Assembly (NCBI GenBank): GCA_003167495.1
Contig: PMSX01000342.1
Location: 82,122 to 146,121, forward strand
Reading direction: 5' to 3'
Source: Bryobacterales bacterium
GTDB taxonomy: Bacteria > Acidobacteriota > Terriglobia > Bryobacterales > Bryobacteraceae
DNA: 64,000 nt
Of the stretch, positions 25,460-36,267 are shown piece after piece. Each line of letters opens with the position of its first letter. Position 1 is the stretch's first letter. The position numbers were made by a program, and so were the translations under genes. The notes below the pieces were generated by a model. It was not told the origin of the DNA. It searched no databases and saw only the letters and a program-made list of their open reading frames with translations.

Positions 25460-28453
25460 CTAAAAAACGATCTTGGCAGACAGTTGAAACTCACGCGGCG
25501 TGCCTCGTCCCGCCGCGTAATTGCTGATCGTAGTTGTAATGGCGCCGAAGTTGCTTTGAGAAAGATCCGCATTGGGCGCTCCAAACTGTGCTCTGTTGAA
25601 CGCGTTGAATAAATCCGCGCGCAAACGGATACTCAGCCGTTCTGTAAGAGGCACGAACTTCGAGAGCCCGACATCCAATTGCGAAATTCCCGGGGCCCGG
25701 AACGCGTTTCGTCCGAGATTGCCAAACGTTTGTGAGGCAGGCGTCGAGAACGCGTCGGCATTAATCCAACCGGCCGGCGTCGGACCTCCACCAGGGATCA
25801 GCGAAACGCCAGAATTGTAGTTCGGCCGCTCTTCACCACTGATGGCGTAAAGACCAGGAACGGCACTATTCGAACGGTCGATTGTGATGTTCACCGGCAG
25901 ACCGGTTTGTGCTGTCCCGATTGCGCTTAATTCCCAGTTTCCCAACACTGTCCGGGCAACGCCGGGGTTGTTCATATATGGTTTCCCCCTCCCGAAAGGC
26001 AGGCCGTAGATCGCGGAGAGGTTGAATACCTGCCGCACATCGTCATCGCTACTGGCCTTGTCGCAAGATCTGCAAAAGGAATTCTGAGGCGTATCCGACT
26101 CGCCTCCGCCGATGCTGCCGTCATTGATAGAATGCGACCACATATAGTTTGCTGAAAGTAAGAATCCGCTTTGAAAGGCTCGACGAGCATTGAATTGCAA
26201 AGCTTCGAAAGTGGCGTTGCCTACGTCTCCGCGCCACGATACAGGACCAAATGCCGGGTATGGCGCGAAACCGGTCGCCGGATTCACCAGGTTTGTATAG
26301 GTGGTAGTCAGGACATCGGTGGCTTTGTTGCCTAGGTACGCAACAGTTCCCACCATATTCAACGGCAGCTTCTGCTGAACGGACAAGGTCCAGGCGGCGA
26401 CGTAGTCATCCTTGCGATTGCGGTCGAGGTCCCGCGGCGAAACGACTCCCAAGCCGCCATTTTCTGCATATGTCAGGAACGGAGTTAAAGGATAAGAAAG
26501 CGTTGGAAACGCCGTGTTACTGAATGAGTAACGGTTGACTGTATTTGATATCGGCAGGTTTTGGTCGTCTTCTTGCCCGTCGGTATGATAGATTCCGCCA
26601 CCGGCGCGCAGAACCGTGTTGCCGTGCGACCATGCAATTTCTAGCCTCGGGTCAATATCGTCATATCTTGGATGGAAAAATGAATCGGTGCGCGGGCAAT
26701 AGCCGCCGCATGTGCCGAAGTCAAACGGCACATCGTCGTTGTCGATAGCGTGCAAAGCATTGAAGAAGTTATAGCGGACGCCGGCCGTGATCGTCAGATT
26801 ACTCGTCACCTTCCACTCGTCTTGAAGGTAACCCCAATACTGCGCTTTACGTTGTCTTACCAGAGGCAAGATTGCCGTGTACGAGGCTGAGCCCATGTCG
26901 TTGTTCAGGAAATTGTTGGGCGAAGTGTAAGTCAGTGTTCCGCTCTGGGAGGTACCCTGGTTGAGAAAGATCCACCTGACTTCAAGACCTAACTTTAGCG
27001 TGTGCCTGCCTTTCGACCATGCTAAGTCTTCCACTAAGTCGAAACTCTTCGACGGGTAATCGGTTGTGGAAGAGCCGGTAAGAGCACTAAATCCTGAAAC
27101 ACTCACACCAAAGGGAAGTGGAGAAAGGGTCGCCGTGTGATAAAGGGTTTGATTCACGCCGAACTTGATGTCATTGACCAGAGTGGGTGTGAAAACATGC
27201 ATCAGCTCAGCTACGCCATTGTTGTATTTGGTATCGTACTCGGTTTTTACTGTGAGATTGCCGTTGGGAGTTTGCTCCACAGCCTCGTCTGAATTGAAGC
27301 GCAGGAACGCCGTGGTCCGGTCGGAGAAGTGTTCGTCCAGCCGGATCATGCCGGAGTCCTCGTTATCAATTTGCCTGCCGGGGGCCACGTAATTCCAAAC
27401 GTTCGCATTAGACGTAGCGGATGTTCCAAGGGGATAGGCGTTCAAGATGGGCATCAATACCGGGGACTTAAGCTCTGCTTCCGTCATAAGGCTTGGGCTC
27501 GGCACCAATCCAATCTGGGTTCCGTCCAATCTCTGCCGCAGACCCTCATAGTTTGCGTAGAAGAATATTTTGTTATGCATGATGGGGCCGCCCACTCCCG
27601 CACCGAATTGGTTCAGCAGGAAGGGGTTCGGAGAGGGTCCGTTGAAGGGCGTACGAGCCTCCAACGCATCATTTCGGAAGTAATCAAATAGATCGCCGTG
27701 AAAACTATTTGTGCCCGCGGGCGAAACCACCGCGACTTGCCCACCGGCGGTGCCGCCTTGCACGGCCGCTCCGAAGTTTTGCGATTGCACCTGAAACTGA
27801 TCAATGGAGTCGAGCGGCACATTCAACCGCATGTACTCTCTTTGCTCCTGGTTGTAAATGGCCGTGGCATCCACCCCATCCAACGTTAGATTGTTGTCGT
27901 CCAAACCATGGCCGGCAAACCGAATGGTCCGCTGATCGCCGGCTCCATTGTCGATAGCTCCCGGAGCGAGGGAGGTCAAGGTAGCCCAATTGCGACCATT
28001 AATCGGCAGTTCGTTGACCTGCTGCTGTTCGATGGGCGCGCCCACCGTAGCATCGACCCTGTCCAACTGCACAAGCGGTTCCGTGATGTTTGTTTGTTGT
28101 CTCCCGCCCGACACCTCCAGCGTTGCGTTCAGCGTTCGCGTTTGTCCCACCATCTGCGAAACGCCATCGACTTGAAATATTGAGAAGCCGTCCCTTGAAA
28201 TCTGAACAGAAAACATGCCTGCCGGCAAATCGACTAATTCGTAGTCGCCTTGTGATCTCGTTTCCGTTTCGCGCCGAAGCCCTGTGTTAGTCTCTATGAC
28301 CCTTACTTTGGCGTGCGGAATGCGCTTGCCCTGCTGGTCGGTAACTGTGCCGGTCAGCGATGAACGCTCAACCTGTGCCCATGTGGTTCCGCCAATCGAA
28401 ATGAATAACAATACGCAAATAATCTGACGCGAAAGCAAGAAGCAAGTTTTCAT
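25460..28453 (-). CDS. Oar-like TonB-dependent receptor with carboxypeptidase-regulatory-like domain (1)
   Basis: An outer-membrane protein of about 997 residues. The signal peptide is CFLLSRQIICVLLFISIGGT. Next is a carboxypeptidase-regulatory-like Ig domain (SLTGTVTDQQGKRIPHAKVR, GDYELVDLPAGMFSVQI), then a plug region (VNELPINGRNWATLTSLAPG, LDGVDATAIYNQE, FHGDLFDYFRNDALEART). A beta-barrel follows and ends in a Phe (FQLSAKIVF), as outer-membrane barrels do. This Oar-like class is expanded in acidobacteria and is thought to import oligosaccharides or peptides, or to serve adhesion; the substrate is unknown. The ATG at 28453 begins the signal peptide and replaces the track start at 28531. The S9 peptidase downstream on the same strand is 157 bases away, so a peptide link is possible but unproven. 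Confidence 0.9.
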   Translation of the reverse strand: MKTCFLLSRQIICVLLFISIGGTTWAQVERSSLTGTVTDQQGKRIPHAKVRVIETNTGLRRETETRSQGDYELVDLPAGMFSVQISRDGFSIFQVDGVSQMVGQTRTLNATLEVSGGRQQTNITEPLVQLDRVDATVGAPIEQQQVNELPINGRNWATLTSLAPGAIDNGAGDQRTIRFAGHGLDDNNLTLDGVDATAIYNQEQREYMRLNVPLDSIDQFQVQSQNFGAAVQGGTAGGQVAVVSPAGTNSFHGDLFDYFRNDALEARTPFNGPSPNPFLLNQFGAGVGGPIMHNKIFFYANYEGLRQRLDGTQIGLVPSPSLMTEAELKSPVLMPILNAYPLGTSATSNANVWNYVAPGRQIDNEDSGMIRLDEHFSDRTTAFLRFNSDEAVEQTPNGNLTVKTEYDTKYNNGVAELMHVFTPTLVNDIKFGVNQTLYHTATLSPLPFGVSVSGFSALTGSSTTDYPSKSFDLVEDLAWSKGRHTLKLGLEVRWIFLNQGTSQSGTLTYTSPNNFLNNDMGSASYTAILPLVRQRKAQYWGYLQDEWKVTSNLTITAGVRYNFFNALHAIDNDDVPFDFGTCGGYCPRTDSFFHPRYDDIDPRLEIAWSHGNTVLRAGGGIYHTDGQEDDQNLPISNTVNRYSFSNTAFPTLSYPLTPFLTYAENGGLGVVSPRDLDRNRKDDYVAAWTLSVQQKLPLNMVGTVAYLGNKATDVLTTTYTNLVNPATGFAPYPAFGPVSWRGDVGNATFEALQFNARRAFQSGFLLSANYMWSHSINDGSIGGGESDTPQNSFCRSCDKASSDDDVRQVFNLSAIYGLPFGRGKPYMNNPGVARTVLGNWELSAIGTAQTGLPVNITIDRSNSAVPGLYAISGEERPNYNSGVSLIPGGGPTPAGWINADAFSTPASQTFGNLGRNAFRAPGISQLDVGLSKFVPLTERLSIRLRADLFNAFNRAQFGAPNADLSQSNFGAITTTISNYAAGRGTPREFQLSAKIVF

Positions 28454-28595
28454 AGAATCCCGGCAAAGAGCGTACAAACAATATCGGTAAGTAACCGATT
28501 GCAGTGGTAGCAATTGTGGAGCGTAAAACAACTTGTCGTTTCATGATTGTTAACTCCGTAGGGGCTGATTAAGCAACTCGATCCACCATGCCGAG

Positions 28596-29408
28596 CTACG
28601 CGCACGGATCGTTTCGCTCCGAACCCCTGATCCAGCGTTGTCCGTCGAATTTGTCGCCTGCTTTTCCCCAGGTGCCGAACTTACTCGCCATCTGCCCGCC
28701 ATCAACCAGAAGTGACGCGCCGGTGATGTAGGATGCCAGATCGGAAGCAAGAAACAGAATCGCTTGGGCCACCTCTTCGGGCTCGCCTCCACGGCCCAGC
28801 GGCACCTGTTTAAAATATTCCGAAAGTACCTGCGGATCCGAAAAACTTTGCGCGGTCAGTCTCGTTCGGATCAGGCCGGGACAAACAGCATTGACGCGGA
28901 TACCGTACGGACCGAGCTCGTTCGCAGCCGTGTGCAGGATGCCGAGCAAGCCTGCCTTACTCGCGTTATATGCGATCAGATCCGGTTCACCGTCGTATGA
29001 ATTGGTTGATGCGGTCAACACGATCGACCCTTTGCCACGCCGCTGCATTTTCTCCGCGGCGATCTGGACTGTATGAAAAGCGCCACGCAGATTGACAGCC
29101 ATTATCCGCTCCCAGACGTCGCGTGCCGTTTCAAGCATGGAATGGCACGAGCCAATGCCGGCATTTACGACGACTATCGAAGGATCGGGAATCCGCGCAA
29201 ACGCCTCTCTGATCGAATTATCATCGGTCACATCCGCTTCGCACGCCTGCGCGCCTATCGAATGGGCGGTGTCTGCGAGACTGGCACTCGGTAAATCTAT
29301 AATCCAGACGGACGCTCCAGCCGTGGCGAGCTCTCGGGAGACGGCCAGCCCAATCCCGTTTGCGCCTCCCGTAACCACTGCCTGTTCACCTTTAAAGTCC
29401 AATTGCAT
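28596..29408 (-). CDS. SDR family oxidoreductase (1)
   Basis: A 270-residue short-chain dehydrogenase/reductase. The cofactor loop is TGGANGIG, followed by the NAG motif (VVVNAGIGS), the active-site Ser in IVLTASTNSYDG, the YxxxK pair in YNASKAGLLG, and a PG motif (VNAVCPGLIRTRL). The C-terminal SYITGASLLVDGGQMA is typical of the classical SDR. The start at 29408 has GAAGG nine bases upstream and fits better than the track TTG at 29423. The upstream methyltransferase gene ends at 29420, so the two are probably co-transcribed. Members with this pattern oxidise sugars, polyols or short alcohols; the exact substrate is not visible. Confidence 0.9.
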   Translation of the reverse strand: MQLDFKGEQAVVTGGANGIGLAVSRELATAGASVWIIDLPSASLADTAHSIGAQACEADVTDDNSIREAFARIPDPSIVVVNAGIGSCHSMLETARDVWERIMAVNLRGAFHTVQIAAEKMQRRGKGSIVLTASTNSYDGEPDLIAYNASKAGLLGILHTAANELGPYGIRVNAVCPGLIRTRLTAQSFSDPQVLSEYFKQVPLGRGGEPEEVAQAILFLASDLASYITGASLLVDGGQMASKFGTWGKAGDKFDGQRWIRGSERNDPCA

Positions 29409-29419
29409 GGCCATAGCCT

Positions 29420-30265
29420 TCAAACGGTCGTCGCACGCACGACGTGCCCGCCCTTGTCGCCCGACGAGCTTCCACGGTTTGCAAAGTAGCGCGCTCGGAT
29501 CGACGCCGGACCGAGATCTTCGATTTCACGAAAGCCCAAGTCCGTTAGTTTGATATGCAGTTCGTGAGTGTTGAAATAACTCCGAAAAGACTCGCCCAGT
29601 GAGTTGACGCGCTCCGCCAGCGCCGCTCGCTCGGCGGCCTGTTCATCTCGAACGGCTTCCATCTCCAGGGGATTGCTATAGTCAAACACAACATGACTGC
29701 CGCCACGCAGACTGGCGATGAAGCCAAGCGTTGAAAAGACGGCCTGCTCCGTCAGATAGGGTACGACGCCTAGCCACGTGAAGAAGGTTTGCCGCGCTGC
29801 ATCGAAGTCATTTGCGGCTAAGGCCTCTGCCAAAGTCTCTCGCTCGAAATCGATCGGAACGAAGGTGAGCGTGTCAGGCTGTGGAATCGCCGCCTCGGCG
29901 AGCCGCTGGCACTTCCAAGCTTGTGTCGCTGGGTGATCTACTTCGAAGACCCGCAGGTTTTCACCGAACGTGGTTCGGTAGGCGAAAGTGTCGAGACCTG
30001 CCCCAAGCACCACTAACTGGCGGACACCGTGTCCCACCACTGTTGCCAAGGCATCTTCGGCAAAACGTGTTCTTACCGCAATGAACAGACGTAGTCTTCG
30101 TTTGGATGCATCGCTCCTCGCTTTCTCTACCGCCGCTTCCGCGTCCGCCCCCAAAATGCGCTCGGCTAACGGATCGGCAAAGATATGACCGCGCTCCAGC
30201 ACTTGATGTACCGCGCGATGAGTAGCCGCGGCTAGCGCGGTGCGGCTGGGTTGTCCCGACTGCAT
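29420..30265 (-). CDS. Class I SAM-dependent methyltransferase, leucine carboxyl methyltransferase (LCM/PPM) family
   Basis: A 281-residue methyltransferase of the LCM-type group found in many soil bacteria and actinobacteria. The N-terminal [13 protein letters not shown] is followed by [14 protein letters not shown]-binding motif I is [16 protein letters not shown], then [12 protein letters not shown] supplies the acidic residue. [17 protein letters not shown] is another family hallmark. Substrates for the bacterial members are largely unknown; some act in specialised metabolite pathways. The gene is divergent from carB and close to the SDR on the same strand. Confidence 0.87.
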   Translation of the reverse strand: MQSGQPSRTALAAATHRAVHQVLERGHIFADPLAERILGADAEAAVEKARSDASKRRLRLFIAVRTRFAEDALATVVGHGVRQLVVLGAGLDTFAYRTTFGENLRVFEVDHPATQAWKCQRLAEAAIPQPDTLTFVPIDFERETLAEALAANDFDAARQTFFTWLGVVPYLTEQAVFSTLGFIASLRGGSHVVFDYSNPLEMEAVRDEQAAERAALAERVNSLGESFRSYFNTHELHIKLTDLGFREIEDLGPASIRARYFANRGSSSGDKGGHVVRATTV

Positions 30266-30451
30266 TTCTCAAACTTACCAGTTCTTTGTCGTGACCCCAT
30301 GTGGTCAAATAAAGTGATCGGCCCTCCGATCAACCGCATCCCCCTTGCGGCTAAACCCAAGTTTAGGAGCCTATCGGTTGCAGCCAGCAGTTTCCTTATC
30401 CGCGTTGATCTGCGTTCATTTGCGGCTAATTGTCTTGGAGAGCTCGCGCTA

Positions 30452-33400
30452 GTGCCCAAGCGTACAGATCTCAAACGCATCATGATCATCGGCTCTGGTC
30501 CCATCGTCATCGGCCAAGCCTGCGAATTCGATTATTCCGGCGCGCAAGCCTGCAAAGCCCTGCGCCAGGAAGGATATGAGGTCATCCTAATCAATTCCAA
30601 CCCAGCCACTATCATGACCGATCCCGAGCTCGCCGACCGCACCTACGTCGAACCACTCAGCGTCGCCTATGCCACGGAAGTCATTCGCAAAGAACGCCCC
30701 GATGCATTGCTATCCACCGTCGGCGGTCAAACCGCTCTGAACCTAGCTGTCGAACTCGCCGAAGCAGGTGTGCTCGATGAATACAAAGTCGAACTCATCG
30801 GCGCCAAGATCGAAGCCATCAAGAAGGCCGAAGACCGTCTGCTTTTCAAAGACGCCATGCGCAAAATCGGTCTCGATATGACGCAGTCCCAACTCGTCAA
30901 TAATCTCGAAGACGGCCTCAAATTCGCCGAGCGCATGGGTTATCCCATCATCCTGCGCCCCAGCTTCACTATGGGTGGTACCGGCGGCGGCATTGCTTAC
31001 AATCGCGAAGACCTCGAAGAAATCCTCGAACGCGGCATCGATCTCTCGCCCGTGCACGAAGTTCTGATCGAAGAAAGCGTTCTTGGTTGGAAAGAATTCG
31101 AACTCGAAGTGATGCGAGACCTGGCAGGCAACGGCATCATCGTCTGCTCTATCGAAAACTTCGATCCCATGGGCGTCCACACCGGCGATTCCATCACTGT
31201 CGCTCCCGCGCAAACACTCACCGATCGCGAATATCAGATGATGCGCGACGCGGCTTTACGCTGCCTTAACGAGATCGGCGTCGATACCGGCGGCTCCAAC
31301 GTGCAGTTCGCCATCAATCCGCAGAACGGCCGCATGGTGATTGTTGAAATGAATCCGCGCGTCTCGCGGAGTTCCGCTCTCGCCTCGAAAGCCACCGGCT
31401 TCCCCATCGCGAAAATCGCCGCCAAGCTGGCTGTCGGCTACCGTCTCGACGAAATCAAGAACGATATCACTCGGGCCACTCCCGCGTGCTTCGAACCCAC
31501 CATCGATTACGTCGTCGTCAAAATTCCGCGTTGGCAATTCGAAAAGTTCCCGGGCGCCGAACCCGTTCTCGGCACGCAGATGAAATCCGTGGGCGAAGCC
31601 ATGGCCATCGGCCGCACCTTCAAGCAGGCTCTTGGCAAAGGTCTGCGCAGTCTCGAAACCGGTAAAGCCTCCGGCGCCAAGCTCGATCCTGCGCTCATCG
31701 CTAAACGGCTTATCACGCCTAACCCCGAGCGTCTCAATTACATCCGTTTCGCCTTCGACCAAGGCTATGCCGTCGGAGAAGTTTTCGAAATGACCAACAT
31801 TGATCCCTGGTTTCTCCAGCAAGTCTACGAAGTTGTCCATCTCGAAAAAACTCTCAACGGCCGCGCGCTCTCTTCCATTGGCGCACGCGAATTCCGTAAG
31901 CTCAAACGCGATGGTTTGGGCGATCGCCAAATCGCTGAACATCTCGCCGTCGAGCCCATGGCCGTCCGCGAAGCCCGCAAAAACTTAGGCGTCGAAGCGG
32001 TCTTCAATCGCGTCGATACTTGCGCCGCGGAATTCGAAAGCTTCACGCCTTACATGTATTCGAGCTACGAATCGGAGAACGAAGCGTCTCCGTCCAATCG
32101 CAAAAAGGTCATGATTCTCGGCAGTGGCCCCAATCGCATAGGGCAGGGGATTGAGTTCGATTACTGCTGTTGCCACGCGTCGTTCGCGCTGCAGGATTTC
32201 GGCGTTGAATCCATCATGGTCAACTGCAACCCCGAAACCGTCTCCACCGATTACGATACGAGCGACCGCCTTTACTTCGAGCCTCTCACGCAAGAAGAAG
32301 TTCTCAACATCTACGACACCGAGAAGCCCGACGGGCTCATCGTTCAGTTCGGCGGCCAGACGCCTCTTAATCTCGCGATGCCTCTCAAGGAACTCGGCCT
32401 GCCCATTATCGGGACCGATCCTAGCTCCATCGATCTTGCCGAAGACCGCAAGCTCTTCGGCAAACTTCTAACCGATCTCAACATTCCTTCGCCGCCGCAC
32501 GGGACGGCTACCAGCGTCTCCGAGGCGTGTGAAGTGGCCGCGCGTCTGGGCTTCCCCGTGCTGGTTCGTCCCAGCTACGTGCTCGGTGGCCGCAACATGG
32601 TCATTGCTTATAACGAAGAAACCGTACGCCGCTACATGCAGGAAGCTACCAATCTTTCCGTCAAGCGCCCTGTGCTGATCGATCGTTTTCTCGAAGACGC
32701 CACCGAAGTTGATGTCGACGCGCTTTGCGACGGCCAAAACGTTCTCATCGCCGGCATCATGGAACACATTGAAGAAGCAGGCGTCCATTCGGGCGATAGT
32801 TCCTGCGTTCTTCCTGCCATCTCCATTGCCAAGAAGACCATCGCGACCATCGAAGAATACACCGCCAAACTCGCCCGCGCCCTCAACGTTATCGGCTTGA
32901 TGAACGTTCAGTACGCGCTCAAGAATGGCGATGTCTACGTGCTCGAAGTCAACCCGCGCGCCTCGCGTACTGTACCGTTTGTCAGCAAAGCGACCGGCGT
33001 GCCGCTGCCCAAAATCGCAGTCGGGCTGATGCTCGGCAAAAAGCTCGATGAATTCCAATCTGTTACGGGCGGCATCGTCAACGGCACTTTGCCGGTACGC
33101 AGTTTCTTCGTCAAAAGCCCCGTCTTTCCGTTCAACAAATTTCCCGGTGTTGACCCAGCCCTCGGACCTGAAATGCGATCTACCGGCGAAGTCATGGGCG
33201 TCGGCGAAAGTTTTGGCGAAGCCTTTGGCAAAGCGCAACTGGCCGCTGGCTCGCCGATTCCCGATTCCGGCGCGCTCTTCATCAGCGTGAACGATCGCGA
33301 CAAGAACGCCGCCGTGGAAGTCGCGCGAAAATTCCACGATTTCGGATTCACCCTCTTCGCTACGCGCGGCACCGCGGGCGCGTTGAAAGCTGTGGGGCTG

Positions 33401-33670
33401 CCTTGCAAAACGGTCTTCAAAGTCAATGAAGGCCGCCCCAATGCCGTCGATCTTCTCAAAGCCGGCAACCTCAAGCTCGTCATATACACAACAACCGGCA
33501 GCCATTCTTTCCCCGACGAACAAACGATTCGCCGCAATGCCGTCACTTATCGCATCCCGTGCATCACTACCATGAGCGGCGCACGTGCCGCAGCCGAAGC
33601 CATCGCCTCTCGCCGGCGCGACCCGCTCCGTGTGTGGAGCTTGCAGGAACTCCATGCTGCCAACTCGTAG
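30452..33670 (+). CDS. carB: Carbamoyl phosphate synthase, large subunit
   Basis: The large subunit (1072 residues from this start) makes carbamoyl phosphate from ammonia, bicarbonate and two ATP, feeding arginine and pyrimidine synthesis. The two homologous halves are evident: [20 protein letters not shown] near the start and [20 protein letters not shown] near residue 555. ATP-grasp signatures appear in each ([55 protein letters not shown]). The C-terminal MGS-like allosteric domain starts near residue 940 ([16 protein letters not shown]). The ORF track start (30251) adds about 67 residues that match nothing. The GTG at 30452 gives [10 protein letters not shown], the expected N-terminus, and has GGAG eleven bases upstream. 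No carA is adjacent, which is not rare. The 3' end overlaps the sulfatase start by 17 bases. Confidence 0.95.
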   Translation: MPKRTDLKRIMIIGSGPIVIGQACEFDYSGAQACKALRQEGYEVILINSNPATIMTDPELADRTYVEPLSVAYATEVIRKERPDALLSTVGGQTALNLAVELAEAGVLDEYKVELIGAKIEAIKKAEDRLLFKDAMRKIGLDMTQSQLVNNLEDGLKFAERMGYPIILRPSFTMGGTGGGIAYNREDLEEILERGIDLSPVHEVLIEESVLGWKEFELEVMRDLAGNGIIVCSIENFDPMGVHTGDSITVAPAQTLTDREYQMMRDAALRCLNEIGVDTGGSNVQFAINPQNGRMVIVEMNPRVSRSSALASKATGFPIAKIAAKLAVGYRLDEIKNDITRATPACFEPTIDYVVVKIPRWQFEKFPGAEPVLGTQMKSVGEAMAIGRTFKQALGKGLRSLETGKASGAKLDPALIAKRLITPNPERLNYIRFAFDQGYAVGEVFEMTNIDPWFLQQVYEVVHLEKTLNGRALSSIGAREFRKLKRDGLGDRQIAEHLAVEPMAVREARKNLGVEAVFNRVDTCAAEFESFTPYMYSSYESENEASPSNRKKVMILGSGPNRIGQGIEFDYCCCHASFALQDFGVESIMVNCNPETVSTDYDTSDRLYFEPLTQEEVLNIYDTEKPDGLIVQFGGQTPLNLAMPLKELGLPIIGTDPSSIDLAEDRKLFGKLLTDLNIPSPPHGTATSVSEACEVAARLGFPVLVRPSYVLGGRNMVIAYNEETVRRYMQEATNLSVKRPVLIDRFLEDATEVDVDALCDGQNVLIAGIMEHIEEAGVHSGDSSCVLPAISIAKKTIATIEEYTAKLARALNVIGLMNVQYALKNGDVYVLEVNPRASRTVPFVSKATGVPLPKIAVGLMLGKKLDEFQSVTGGIVNGTLPVRSFFVKSPVFPFNKFPGVDPALGPEMRSTGEVMGVGESFGEAFGKAQLAAGSPIPDSGALFISVNDRDKNAAVEVARKFHDFGFTLFATRGTAGALKAVGLPCKTVFKVNEGRPNAVDLLKAGNLKLVIYTTTGSHSFPDEQTIRRNAVTYRIPCITTMSGARAAAEAIASRRRDPLRVWSLQELHAANS

Positions 33671-35024
33671 AACAGTTCTTTCTTCTACTGCCTCCGCCGC
33701 TCTACTTAAGACCGCCCAATCCATCAGCCCCAATATCGTCATCATTATCGCCGACCAAGTCCGCTACGACGCAGTCGGCGCATATGGGCAAAACCCGATG
33801 GACGTCACACCCAACATCGACGCCCTGGCCCACGCCGGCACCCTTTATCGTCATGCTTTCGTCACCCAACCCGTTTGCAGCCCTTCGCGTGCCAGCATGT
33901 TCACCGGCCAATATCCGGCTCGTCACGGAGTCTGGCGCAACACCGGCGGCGGTGTCGCGCTCAATCCCGCCACGCCTACCATTGCCACTGAACTGACCAA
34001 AGCCGGTTACTCCGCCAACTACATCGGCAAATGGCATCTCGCCGACGGCCCAGCCGGACCAGTCGCAGCGTCCGCCCGCGGTGGCTTTCTTGGTCTCTGG
34101 GAAGCTGCCAACCTGCTGGAATTTACTTCGCATCCCTTCGAAGGGGAACTCTATGACGGCGACGGCCAACCAATCCCATTCAAAGACGAATACCGGGTTG
34201 ACTTCATGACGGGTCGCGCCAAACGTTTCCTCAACAACGTTTCCACCAGTTCACCGTTCCTGCTGGTCGTATCATTTCTCGAACCGCATCAACAAAACGA
34301 CATGGGTCGCATGGTAGCGCCCAAAGGATTTGCCGAAAAATATAAGAATCCTTATGTGCCGCTAGATCTGCGACCATTTCCTGGCGACTATCAGCAGCAA
34401 TTACCCGACCATTATGGCTGCATCAAAAGCATAGACAACGCTGTTGGAGAGATCAATAAGACCCTCAAAGACCGCAACCTCCTAGAAAACACAATTGTTG
34501 TTTTCTTGAGTGATCACGGCTGCCACTTCATGACTCGGAACAGCGAATACAAACGCAGCGGGCATGATTCTTCTATTCGCATCCCCTTGGTGCTGAACGG
34601 GCCAGGCTTCTCCCGCGGCCAGGAAGTTCAAAGCCTTACGTCCACAGTCGACCTCATGCCGATCCTTCTTAAAGCCGTCGGCCAACCCATTCCCGCGTCT
34701 GTCCAACTCAGCAAGACGCCCGACGAAATCTTCGTTCAGATGTCGGAATTCTGGAATGCGCGCGCCCTTCGAAATGCGAAATGGACGTACGTCGTTGCAG
34801 TTCCTCGCGCTGGCGAGAAGCATGTCGCACAGCCCAATTCGCCGCGCTACAGCTCCTTTCAGCTCTATGACAACCGGGCCGATCCTTATCAGCAAGTTAA
34901 TCTTTGCGGCCGCCAGGAAACCGTGGCCGTCGAACAAGAACTTCGTGAGCGGCTTCTTGCTCGCATGTCCGAAGCCGGCGATCCACCAGCCGAAATTCTT
35001 CCGTGTGAGTTTCCCTATGCTTGA
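33654..35024 (+). CDS. Sulfatase, formylglycine-dependent
   Basis: A 456-residue arylsulfatase-family enzyme. The site converted to formylglycine is the Cys in [13 protein letters not shown], matching the C-x-P-S-R motif. Metal ligands are visible in [13 protein letters not shown] (the first Asp) and FLSDHGCHF (later Asp and His). The N-terminus has a Tat-like pair ([19 protein letters not shown]), so export is probable. The ATG at 33654 has AGGAA upstream and is preferred over the track start at 33585. It overlaps the end of carB, an odd partner for a sulfatase, so translation coupling is probably incidental. Likely substrates are sulfated glycans, in keeping with the mannosidase and fucosidase in this window. 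No formylglycine-generating enzyme is in the window. Confidence 0.92.
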   Translation: MLPTRRTVLSSTASAALLKTAQSISPNIVIIIADQVRYDAVGAYGQNPMDVTPNIDALAHAGTLYRHAFVTQPVCSPSRASMFTGQYPARHGVWRNTGGGVALNPATPTIATELTKAGYSANYIGKWHLADGPAGPVAASARGGFLGLWEAANLLEFTSHPFEGELYDGDGQPIPFKDEYRVDFMTGRAKRFLNNVSTSSPFLLVVSFLEPHQQNDMGRMVAPKGFAEKYKNPYVPLDLRPFPGDYQQQLPDHYGCIKSIDNAVGEINKTLKDRNLLENTIVVFLSDHGCHFMTRNSEYKRSGHDSSIRIPLVLNGPGFSRGQEVQSLTSTVDLMPILLKAVGQPIPASVQLSKTPDEIFVQMSEFWNARALRNAKWTYVVAVPRAGEKHVAQPNSPRYSSFQLYDNRADPYQQVNLCGRQETVAVEQELRERLLARMSEAGDPPAEILPCEFPYA

Positions 35025-35028
35025 GGAA

Positions 35029-35808
35029 CTATATAGTAATTCGGCCCTTGAGATACAGCACAGCGTGACCGGCGATTTCTACCCGGTCGCCAGCGAATTT
35101 GCAAAATAATTCGCCGCGGCGAGCCGAAACTTGCCACGCGTGGAGGGAGTTCTTAGCCAGTTTCGCTGCCCAATATGGAATGAGCGCGGAGTGCGCCGAA
35201 CCTGTTACCGGATCTTCCGGTACGCCCAGCTTCGGAGCAAAGAAGCGCGAAACAAAATCGCAATTTCTGCCTCGCGCTGTCGCGATAAACGCCGCCTTCT
35301 CGAATCGCGCGAGCGCTCCCATATCTGGTTGCAGGGAAAGCACTTCGTCTTCCGTTTCGTATACCAGAAAGTAGTCGCGCGATGCCAATATTTCCGTCGG
35401 TTTGCCACCCATCGCAGCCCCGAGGCCAGCGTCGGCCGCAATCGGTTTGGGCGGTCGGGAAGGGAAGTCCATCACCAACAAATCGCCATCGCGTTTGACC
35501 GTTAATTCCCCAGACTTCGTATCAAAGTATACAGTCTCGTCCTGGTAATCCAACTGATGGAACAAGACATAAGCCGAGGCGAGGGTGGCATGACCGCACA
35601 AGTCCATCTCAACTGCAGGCGTAAACCAGCGCAGATGATATCTGTTCTCCGTCCGCACAAAGTACGCCGTTTCAGATAGGTTATTTTCTAAGGCGATGGA
35701 TTGCAGCGTTGCGTCCGGAAGCCAGTTATCGAGTGGACAAACAGCCGCGGGATTGCCGCCGAAAACCTTGCTGGAAAAGGCATCAACTTGGAAGATGGAT
35801 AGCTCCAT
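35029..35808 (-). CDS. PhzF family isomerase-like protein
   Basis: A 259-residue protein of the PhzF (phenazine biosynthesis-like/diaminopimelate-epimerase fold) family. It opens with IFQVDAFSSKVFGGNPAAVC, and the acidic active residue falls in LENNLSETAYFV. RWFTPAVEMDLCGHATLASA and FVSRFFAPKLGVPEDPVTGS are the two other signatures, the last near the domain-closing glycine. Homologues are common and mostly of unknown substrate; only a few make phenazines, and no other phenazine gene is present, so a phenazine role is unlikely. It ends just after the sulfatase in convergent orientation. Confidence 0.92.
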   Translation of the reverse strand: MELSIFQVDAFSSKVFGGNPAAVCPLDNWLPDATLQSIALENNLSETAYFVRTENRYHLRWFTPAVEMDLCGHATLASAYVLFHQLDYQDETVYFDTKSGELTVKRDGDLLVMDFPSRPPKPIAADAGLGAAMGGKPTEILASRDYFLVYETEDEVLSLQPDMGALARFEKAAFIATARGRNCDFVSRFFAPKLGVPEDPVTGSAHSALIPYWAAKLAKNSLHAWQVSARRGELFCKFAGDRVEIAGHAVLYLKGRITI

Positions 35809-35817
35809 CCACCTAGT

Positions 35818-36084
35818 TTAGTTCACGCGAACACGGAACTTCTCTTTCAGCACCAGTTCGTCGAAAATTGCTAAAACCTTTTTCCGGTAAGTATACATTT
35901 GGCGCAACGAATCGCGGAAATCTTCCTCATAGCGGCGGGGTTGAAGCCATTTATGCAAAAGAGGCCGGGGAACGTCAATATCGCGGCGCAAATCGTCCGC
36001 TGAATGTCCCCTTAGGAACAACCCGTAGAAGATCGCCGCCTCGCGTTGCGGGGCCAGCGGGTCGAACTCTTCGCGGCCTATCAT
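35818..36084 (-). CDS. Small hypothetical protein, possible helix-turn-helix
   Basis: An 88-residue protein, mostly helical and basic. The middle reads GHSADDLRRDIDVPRPLLHK, which resembles a helix-turn-helix in which the second helix could contact DNA. I do not recognise a named family. It lies nine bases upstream of the PhzF-like gene on the same strand, so the two are probably one operon. No signal peptide, membrane segment or Cys is seen. A DNA-binding role is a guess. Confidence 0.65.
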   Translation of the reverse strand: MIGREEFDPLAPQREAAIFYGLFLRGHSADDLRRDIDVPRPLLHKWLQPRRYEEDFRDSLRQMYTYRKKVLAIFDELVLKEKFRVRVN

Positions 36085-36267
36085 AACCTTGCCAGAATTG
36101 CTTAATTCCGTATCGTACTACCAAAAGAGGAACTATAGATATGAAAATCTTCTTCCTCACAAGCGCAAAGGGCGCGGCGGCTCGCCGCCAAACAACAAAG
36201 AAACTCATAAGAACTCAGGGCGGCGTACCGTGACGCCGCGCCCACCTTGCGCGACTTCTTCCAAAGA

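Noticed and set aside
32468-33745. 425-codon minus-strand ORF across carB
   Set aside because: Antisense of carB; it is open only because of the codon bias of the real gene.
35029-35808. Phenazine biosynthesis
   Set aside because: PhzF-like proteins are widespread with other roles, and no other phz gene is present.
36190-36250. Hairpin GGCGT-ACCGTG-ACGCC as a riboswitch or terminator
   Set aside because: The stem is only five base pairs with no T tract, so it is too weak to call.
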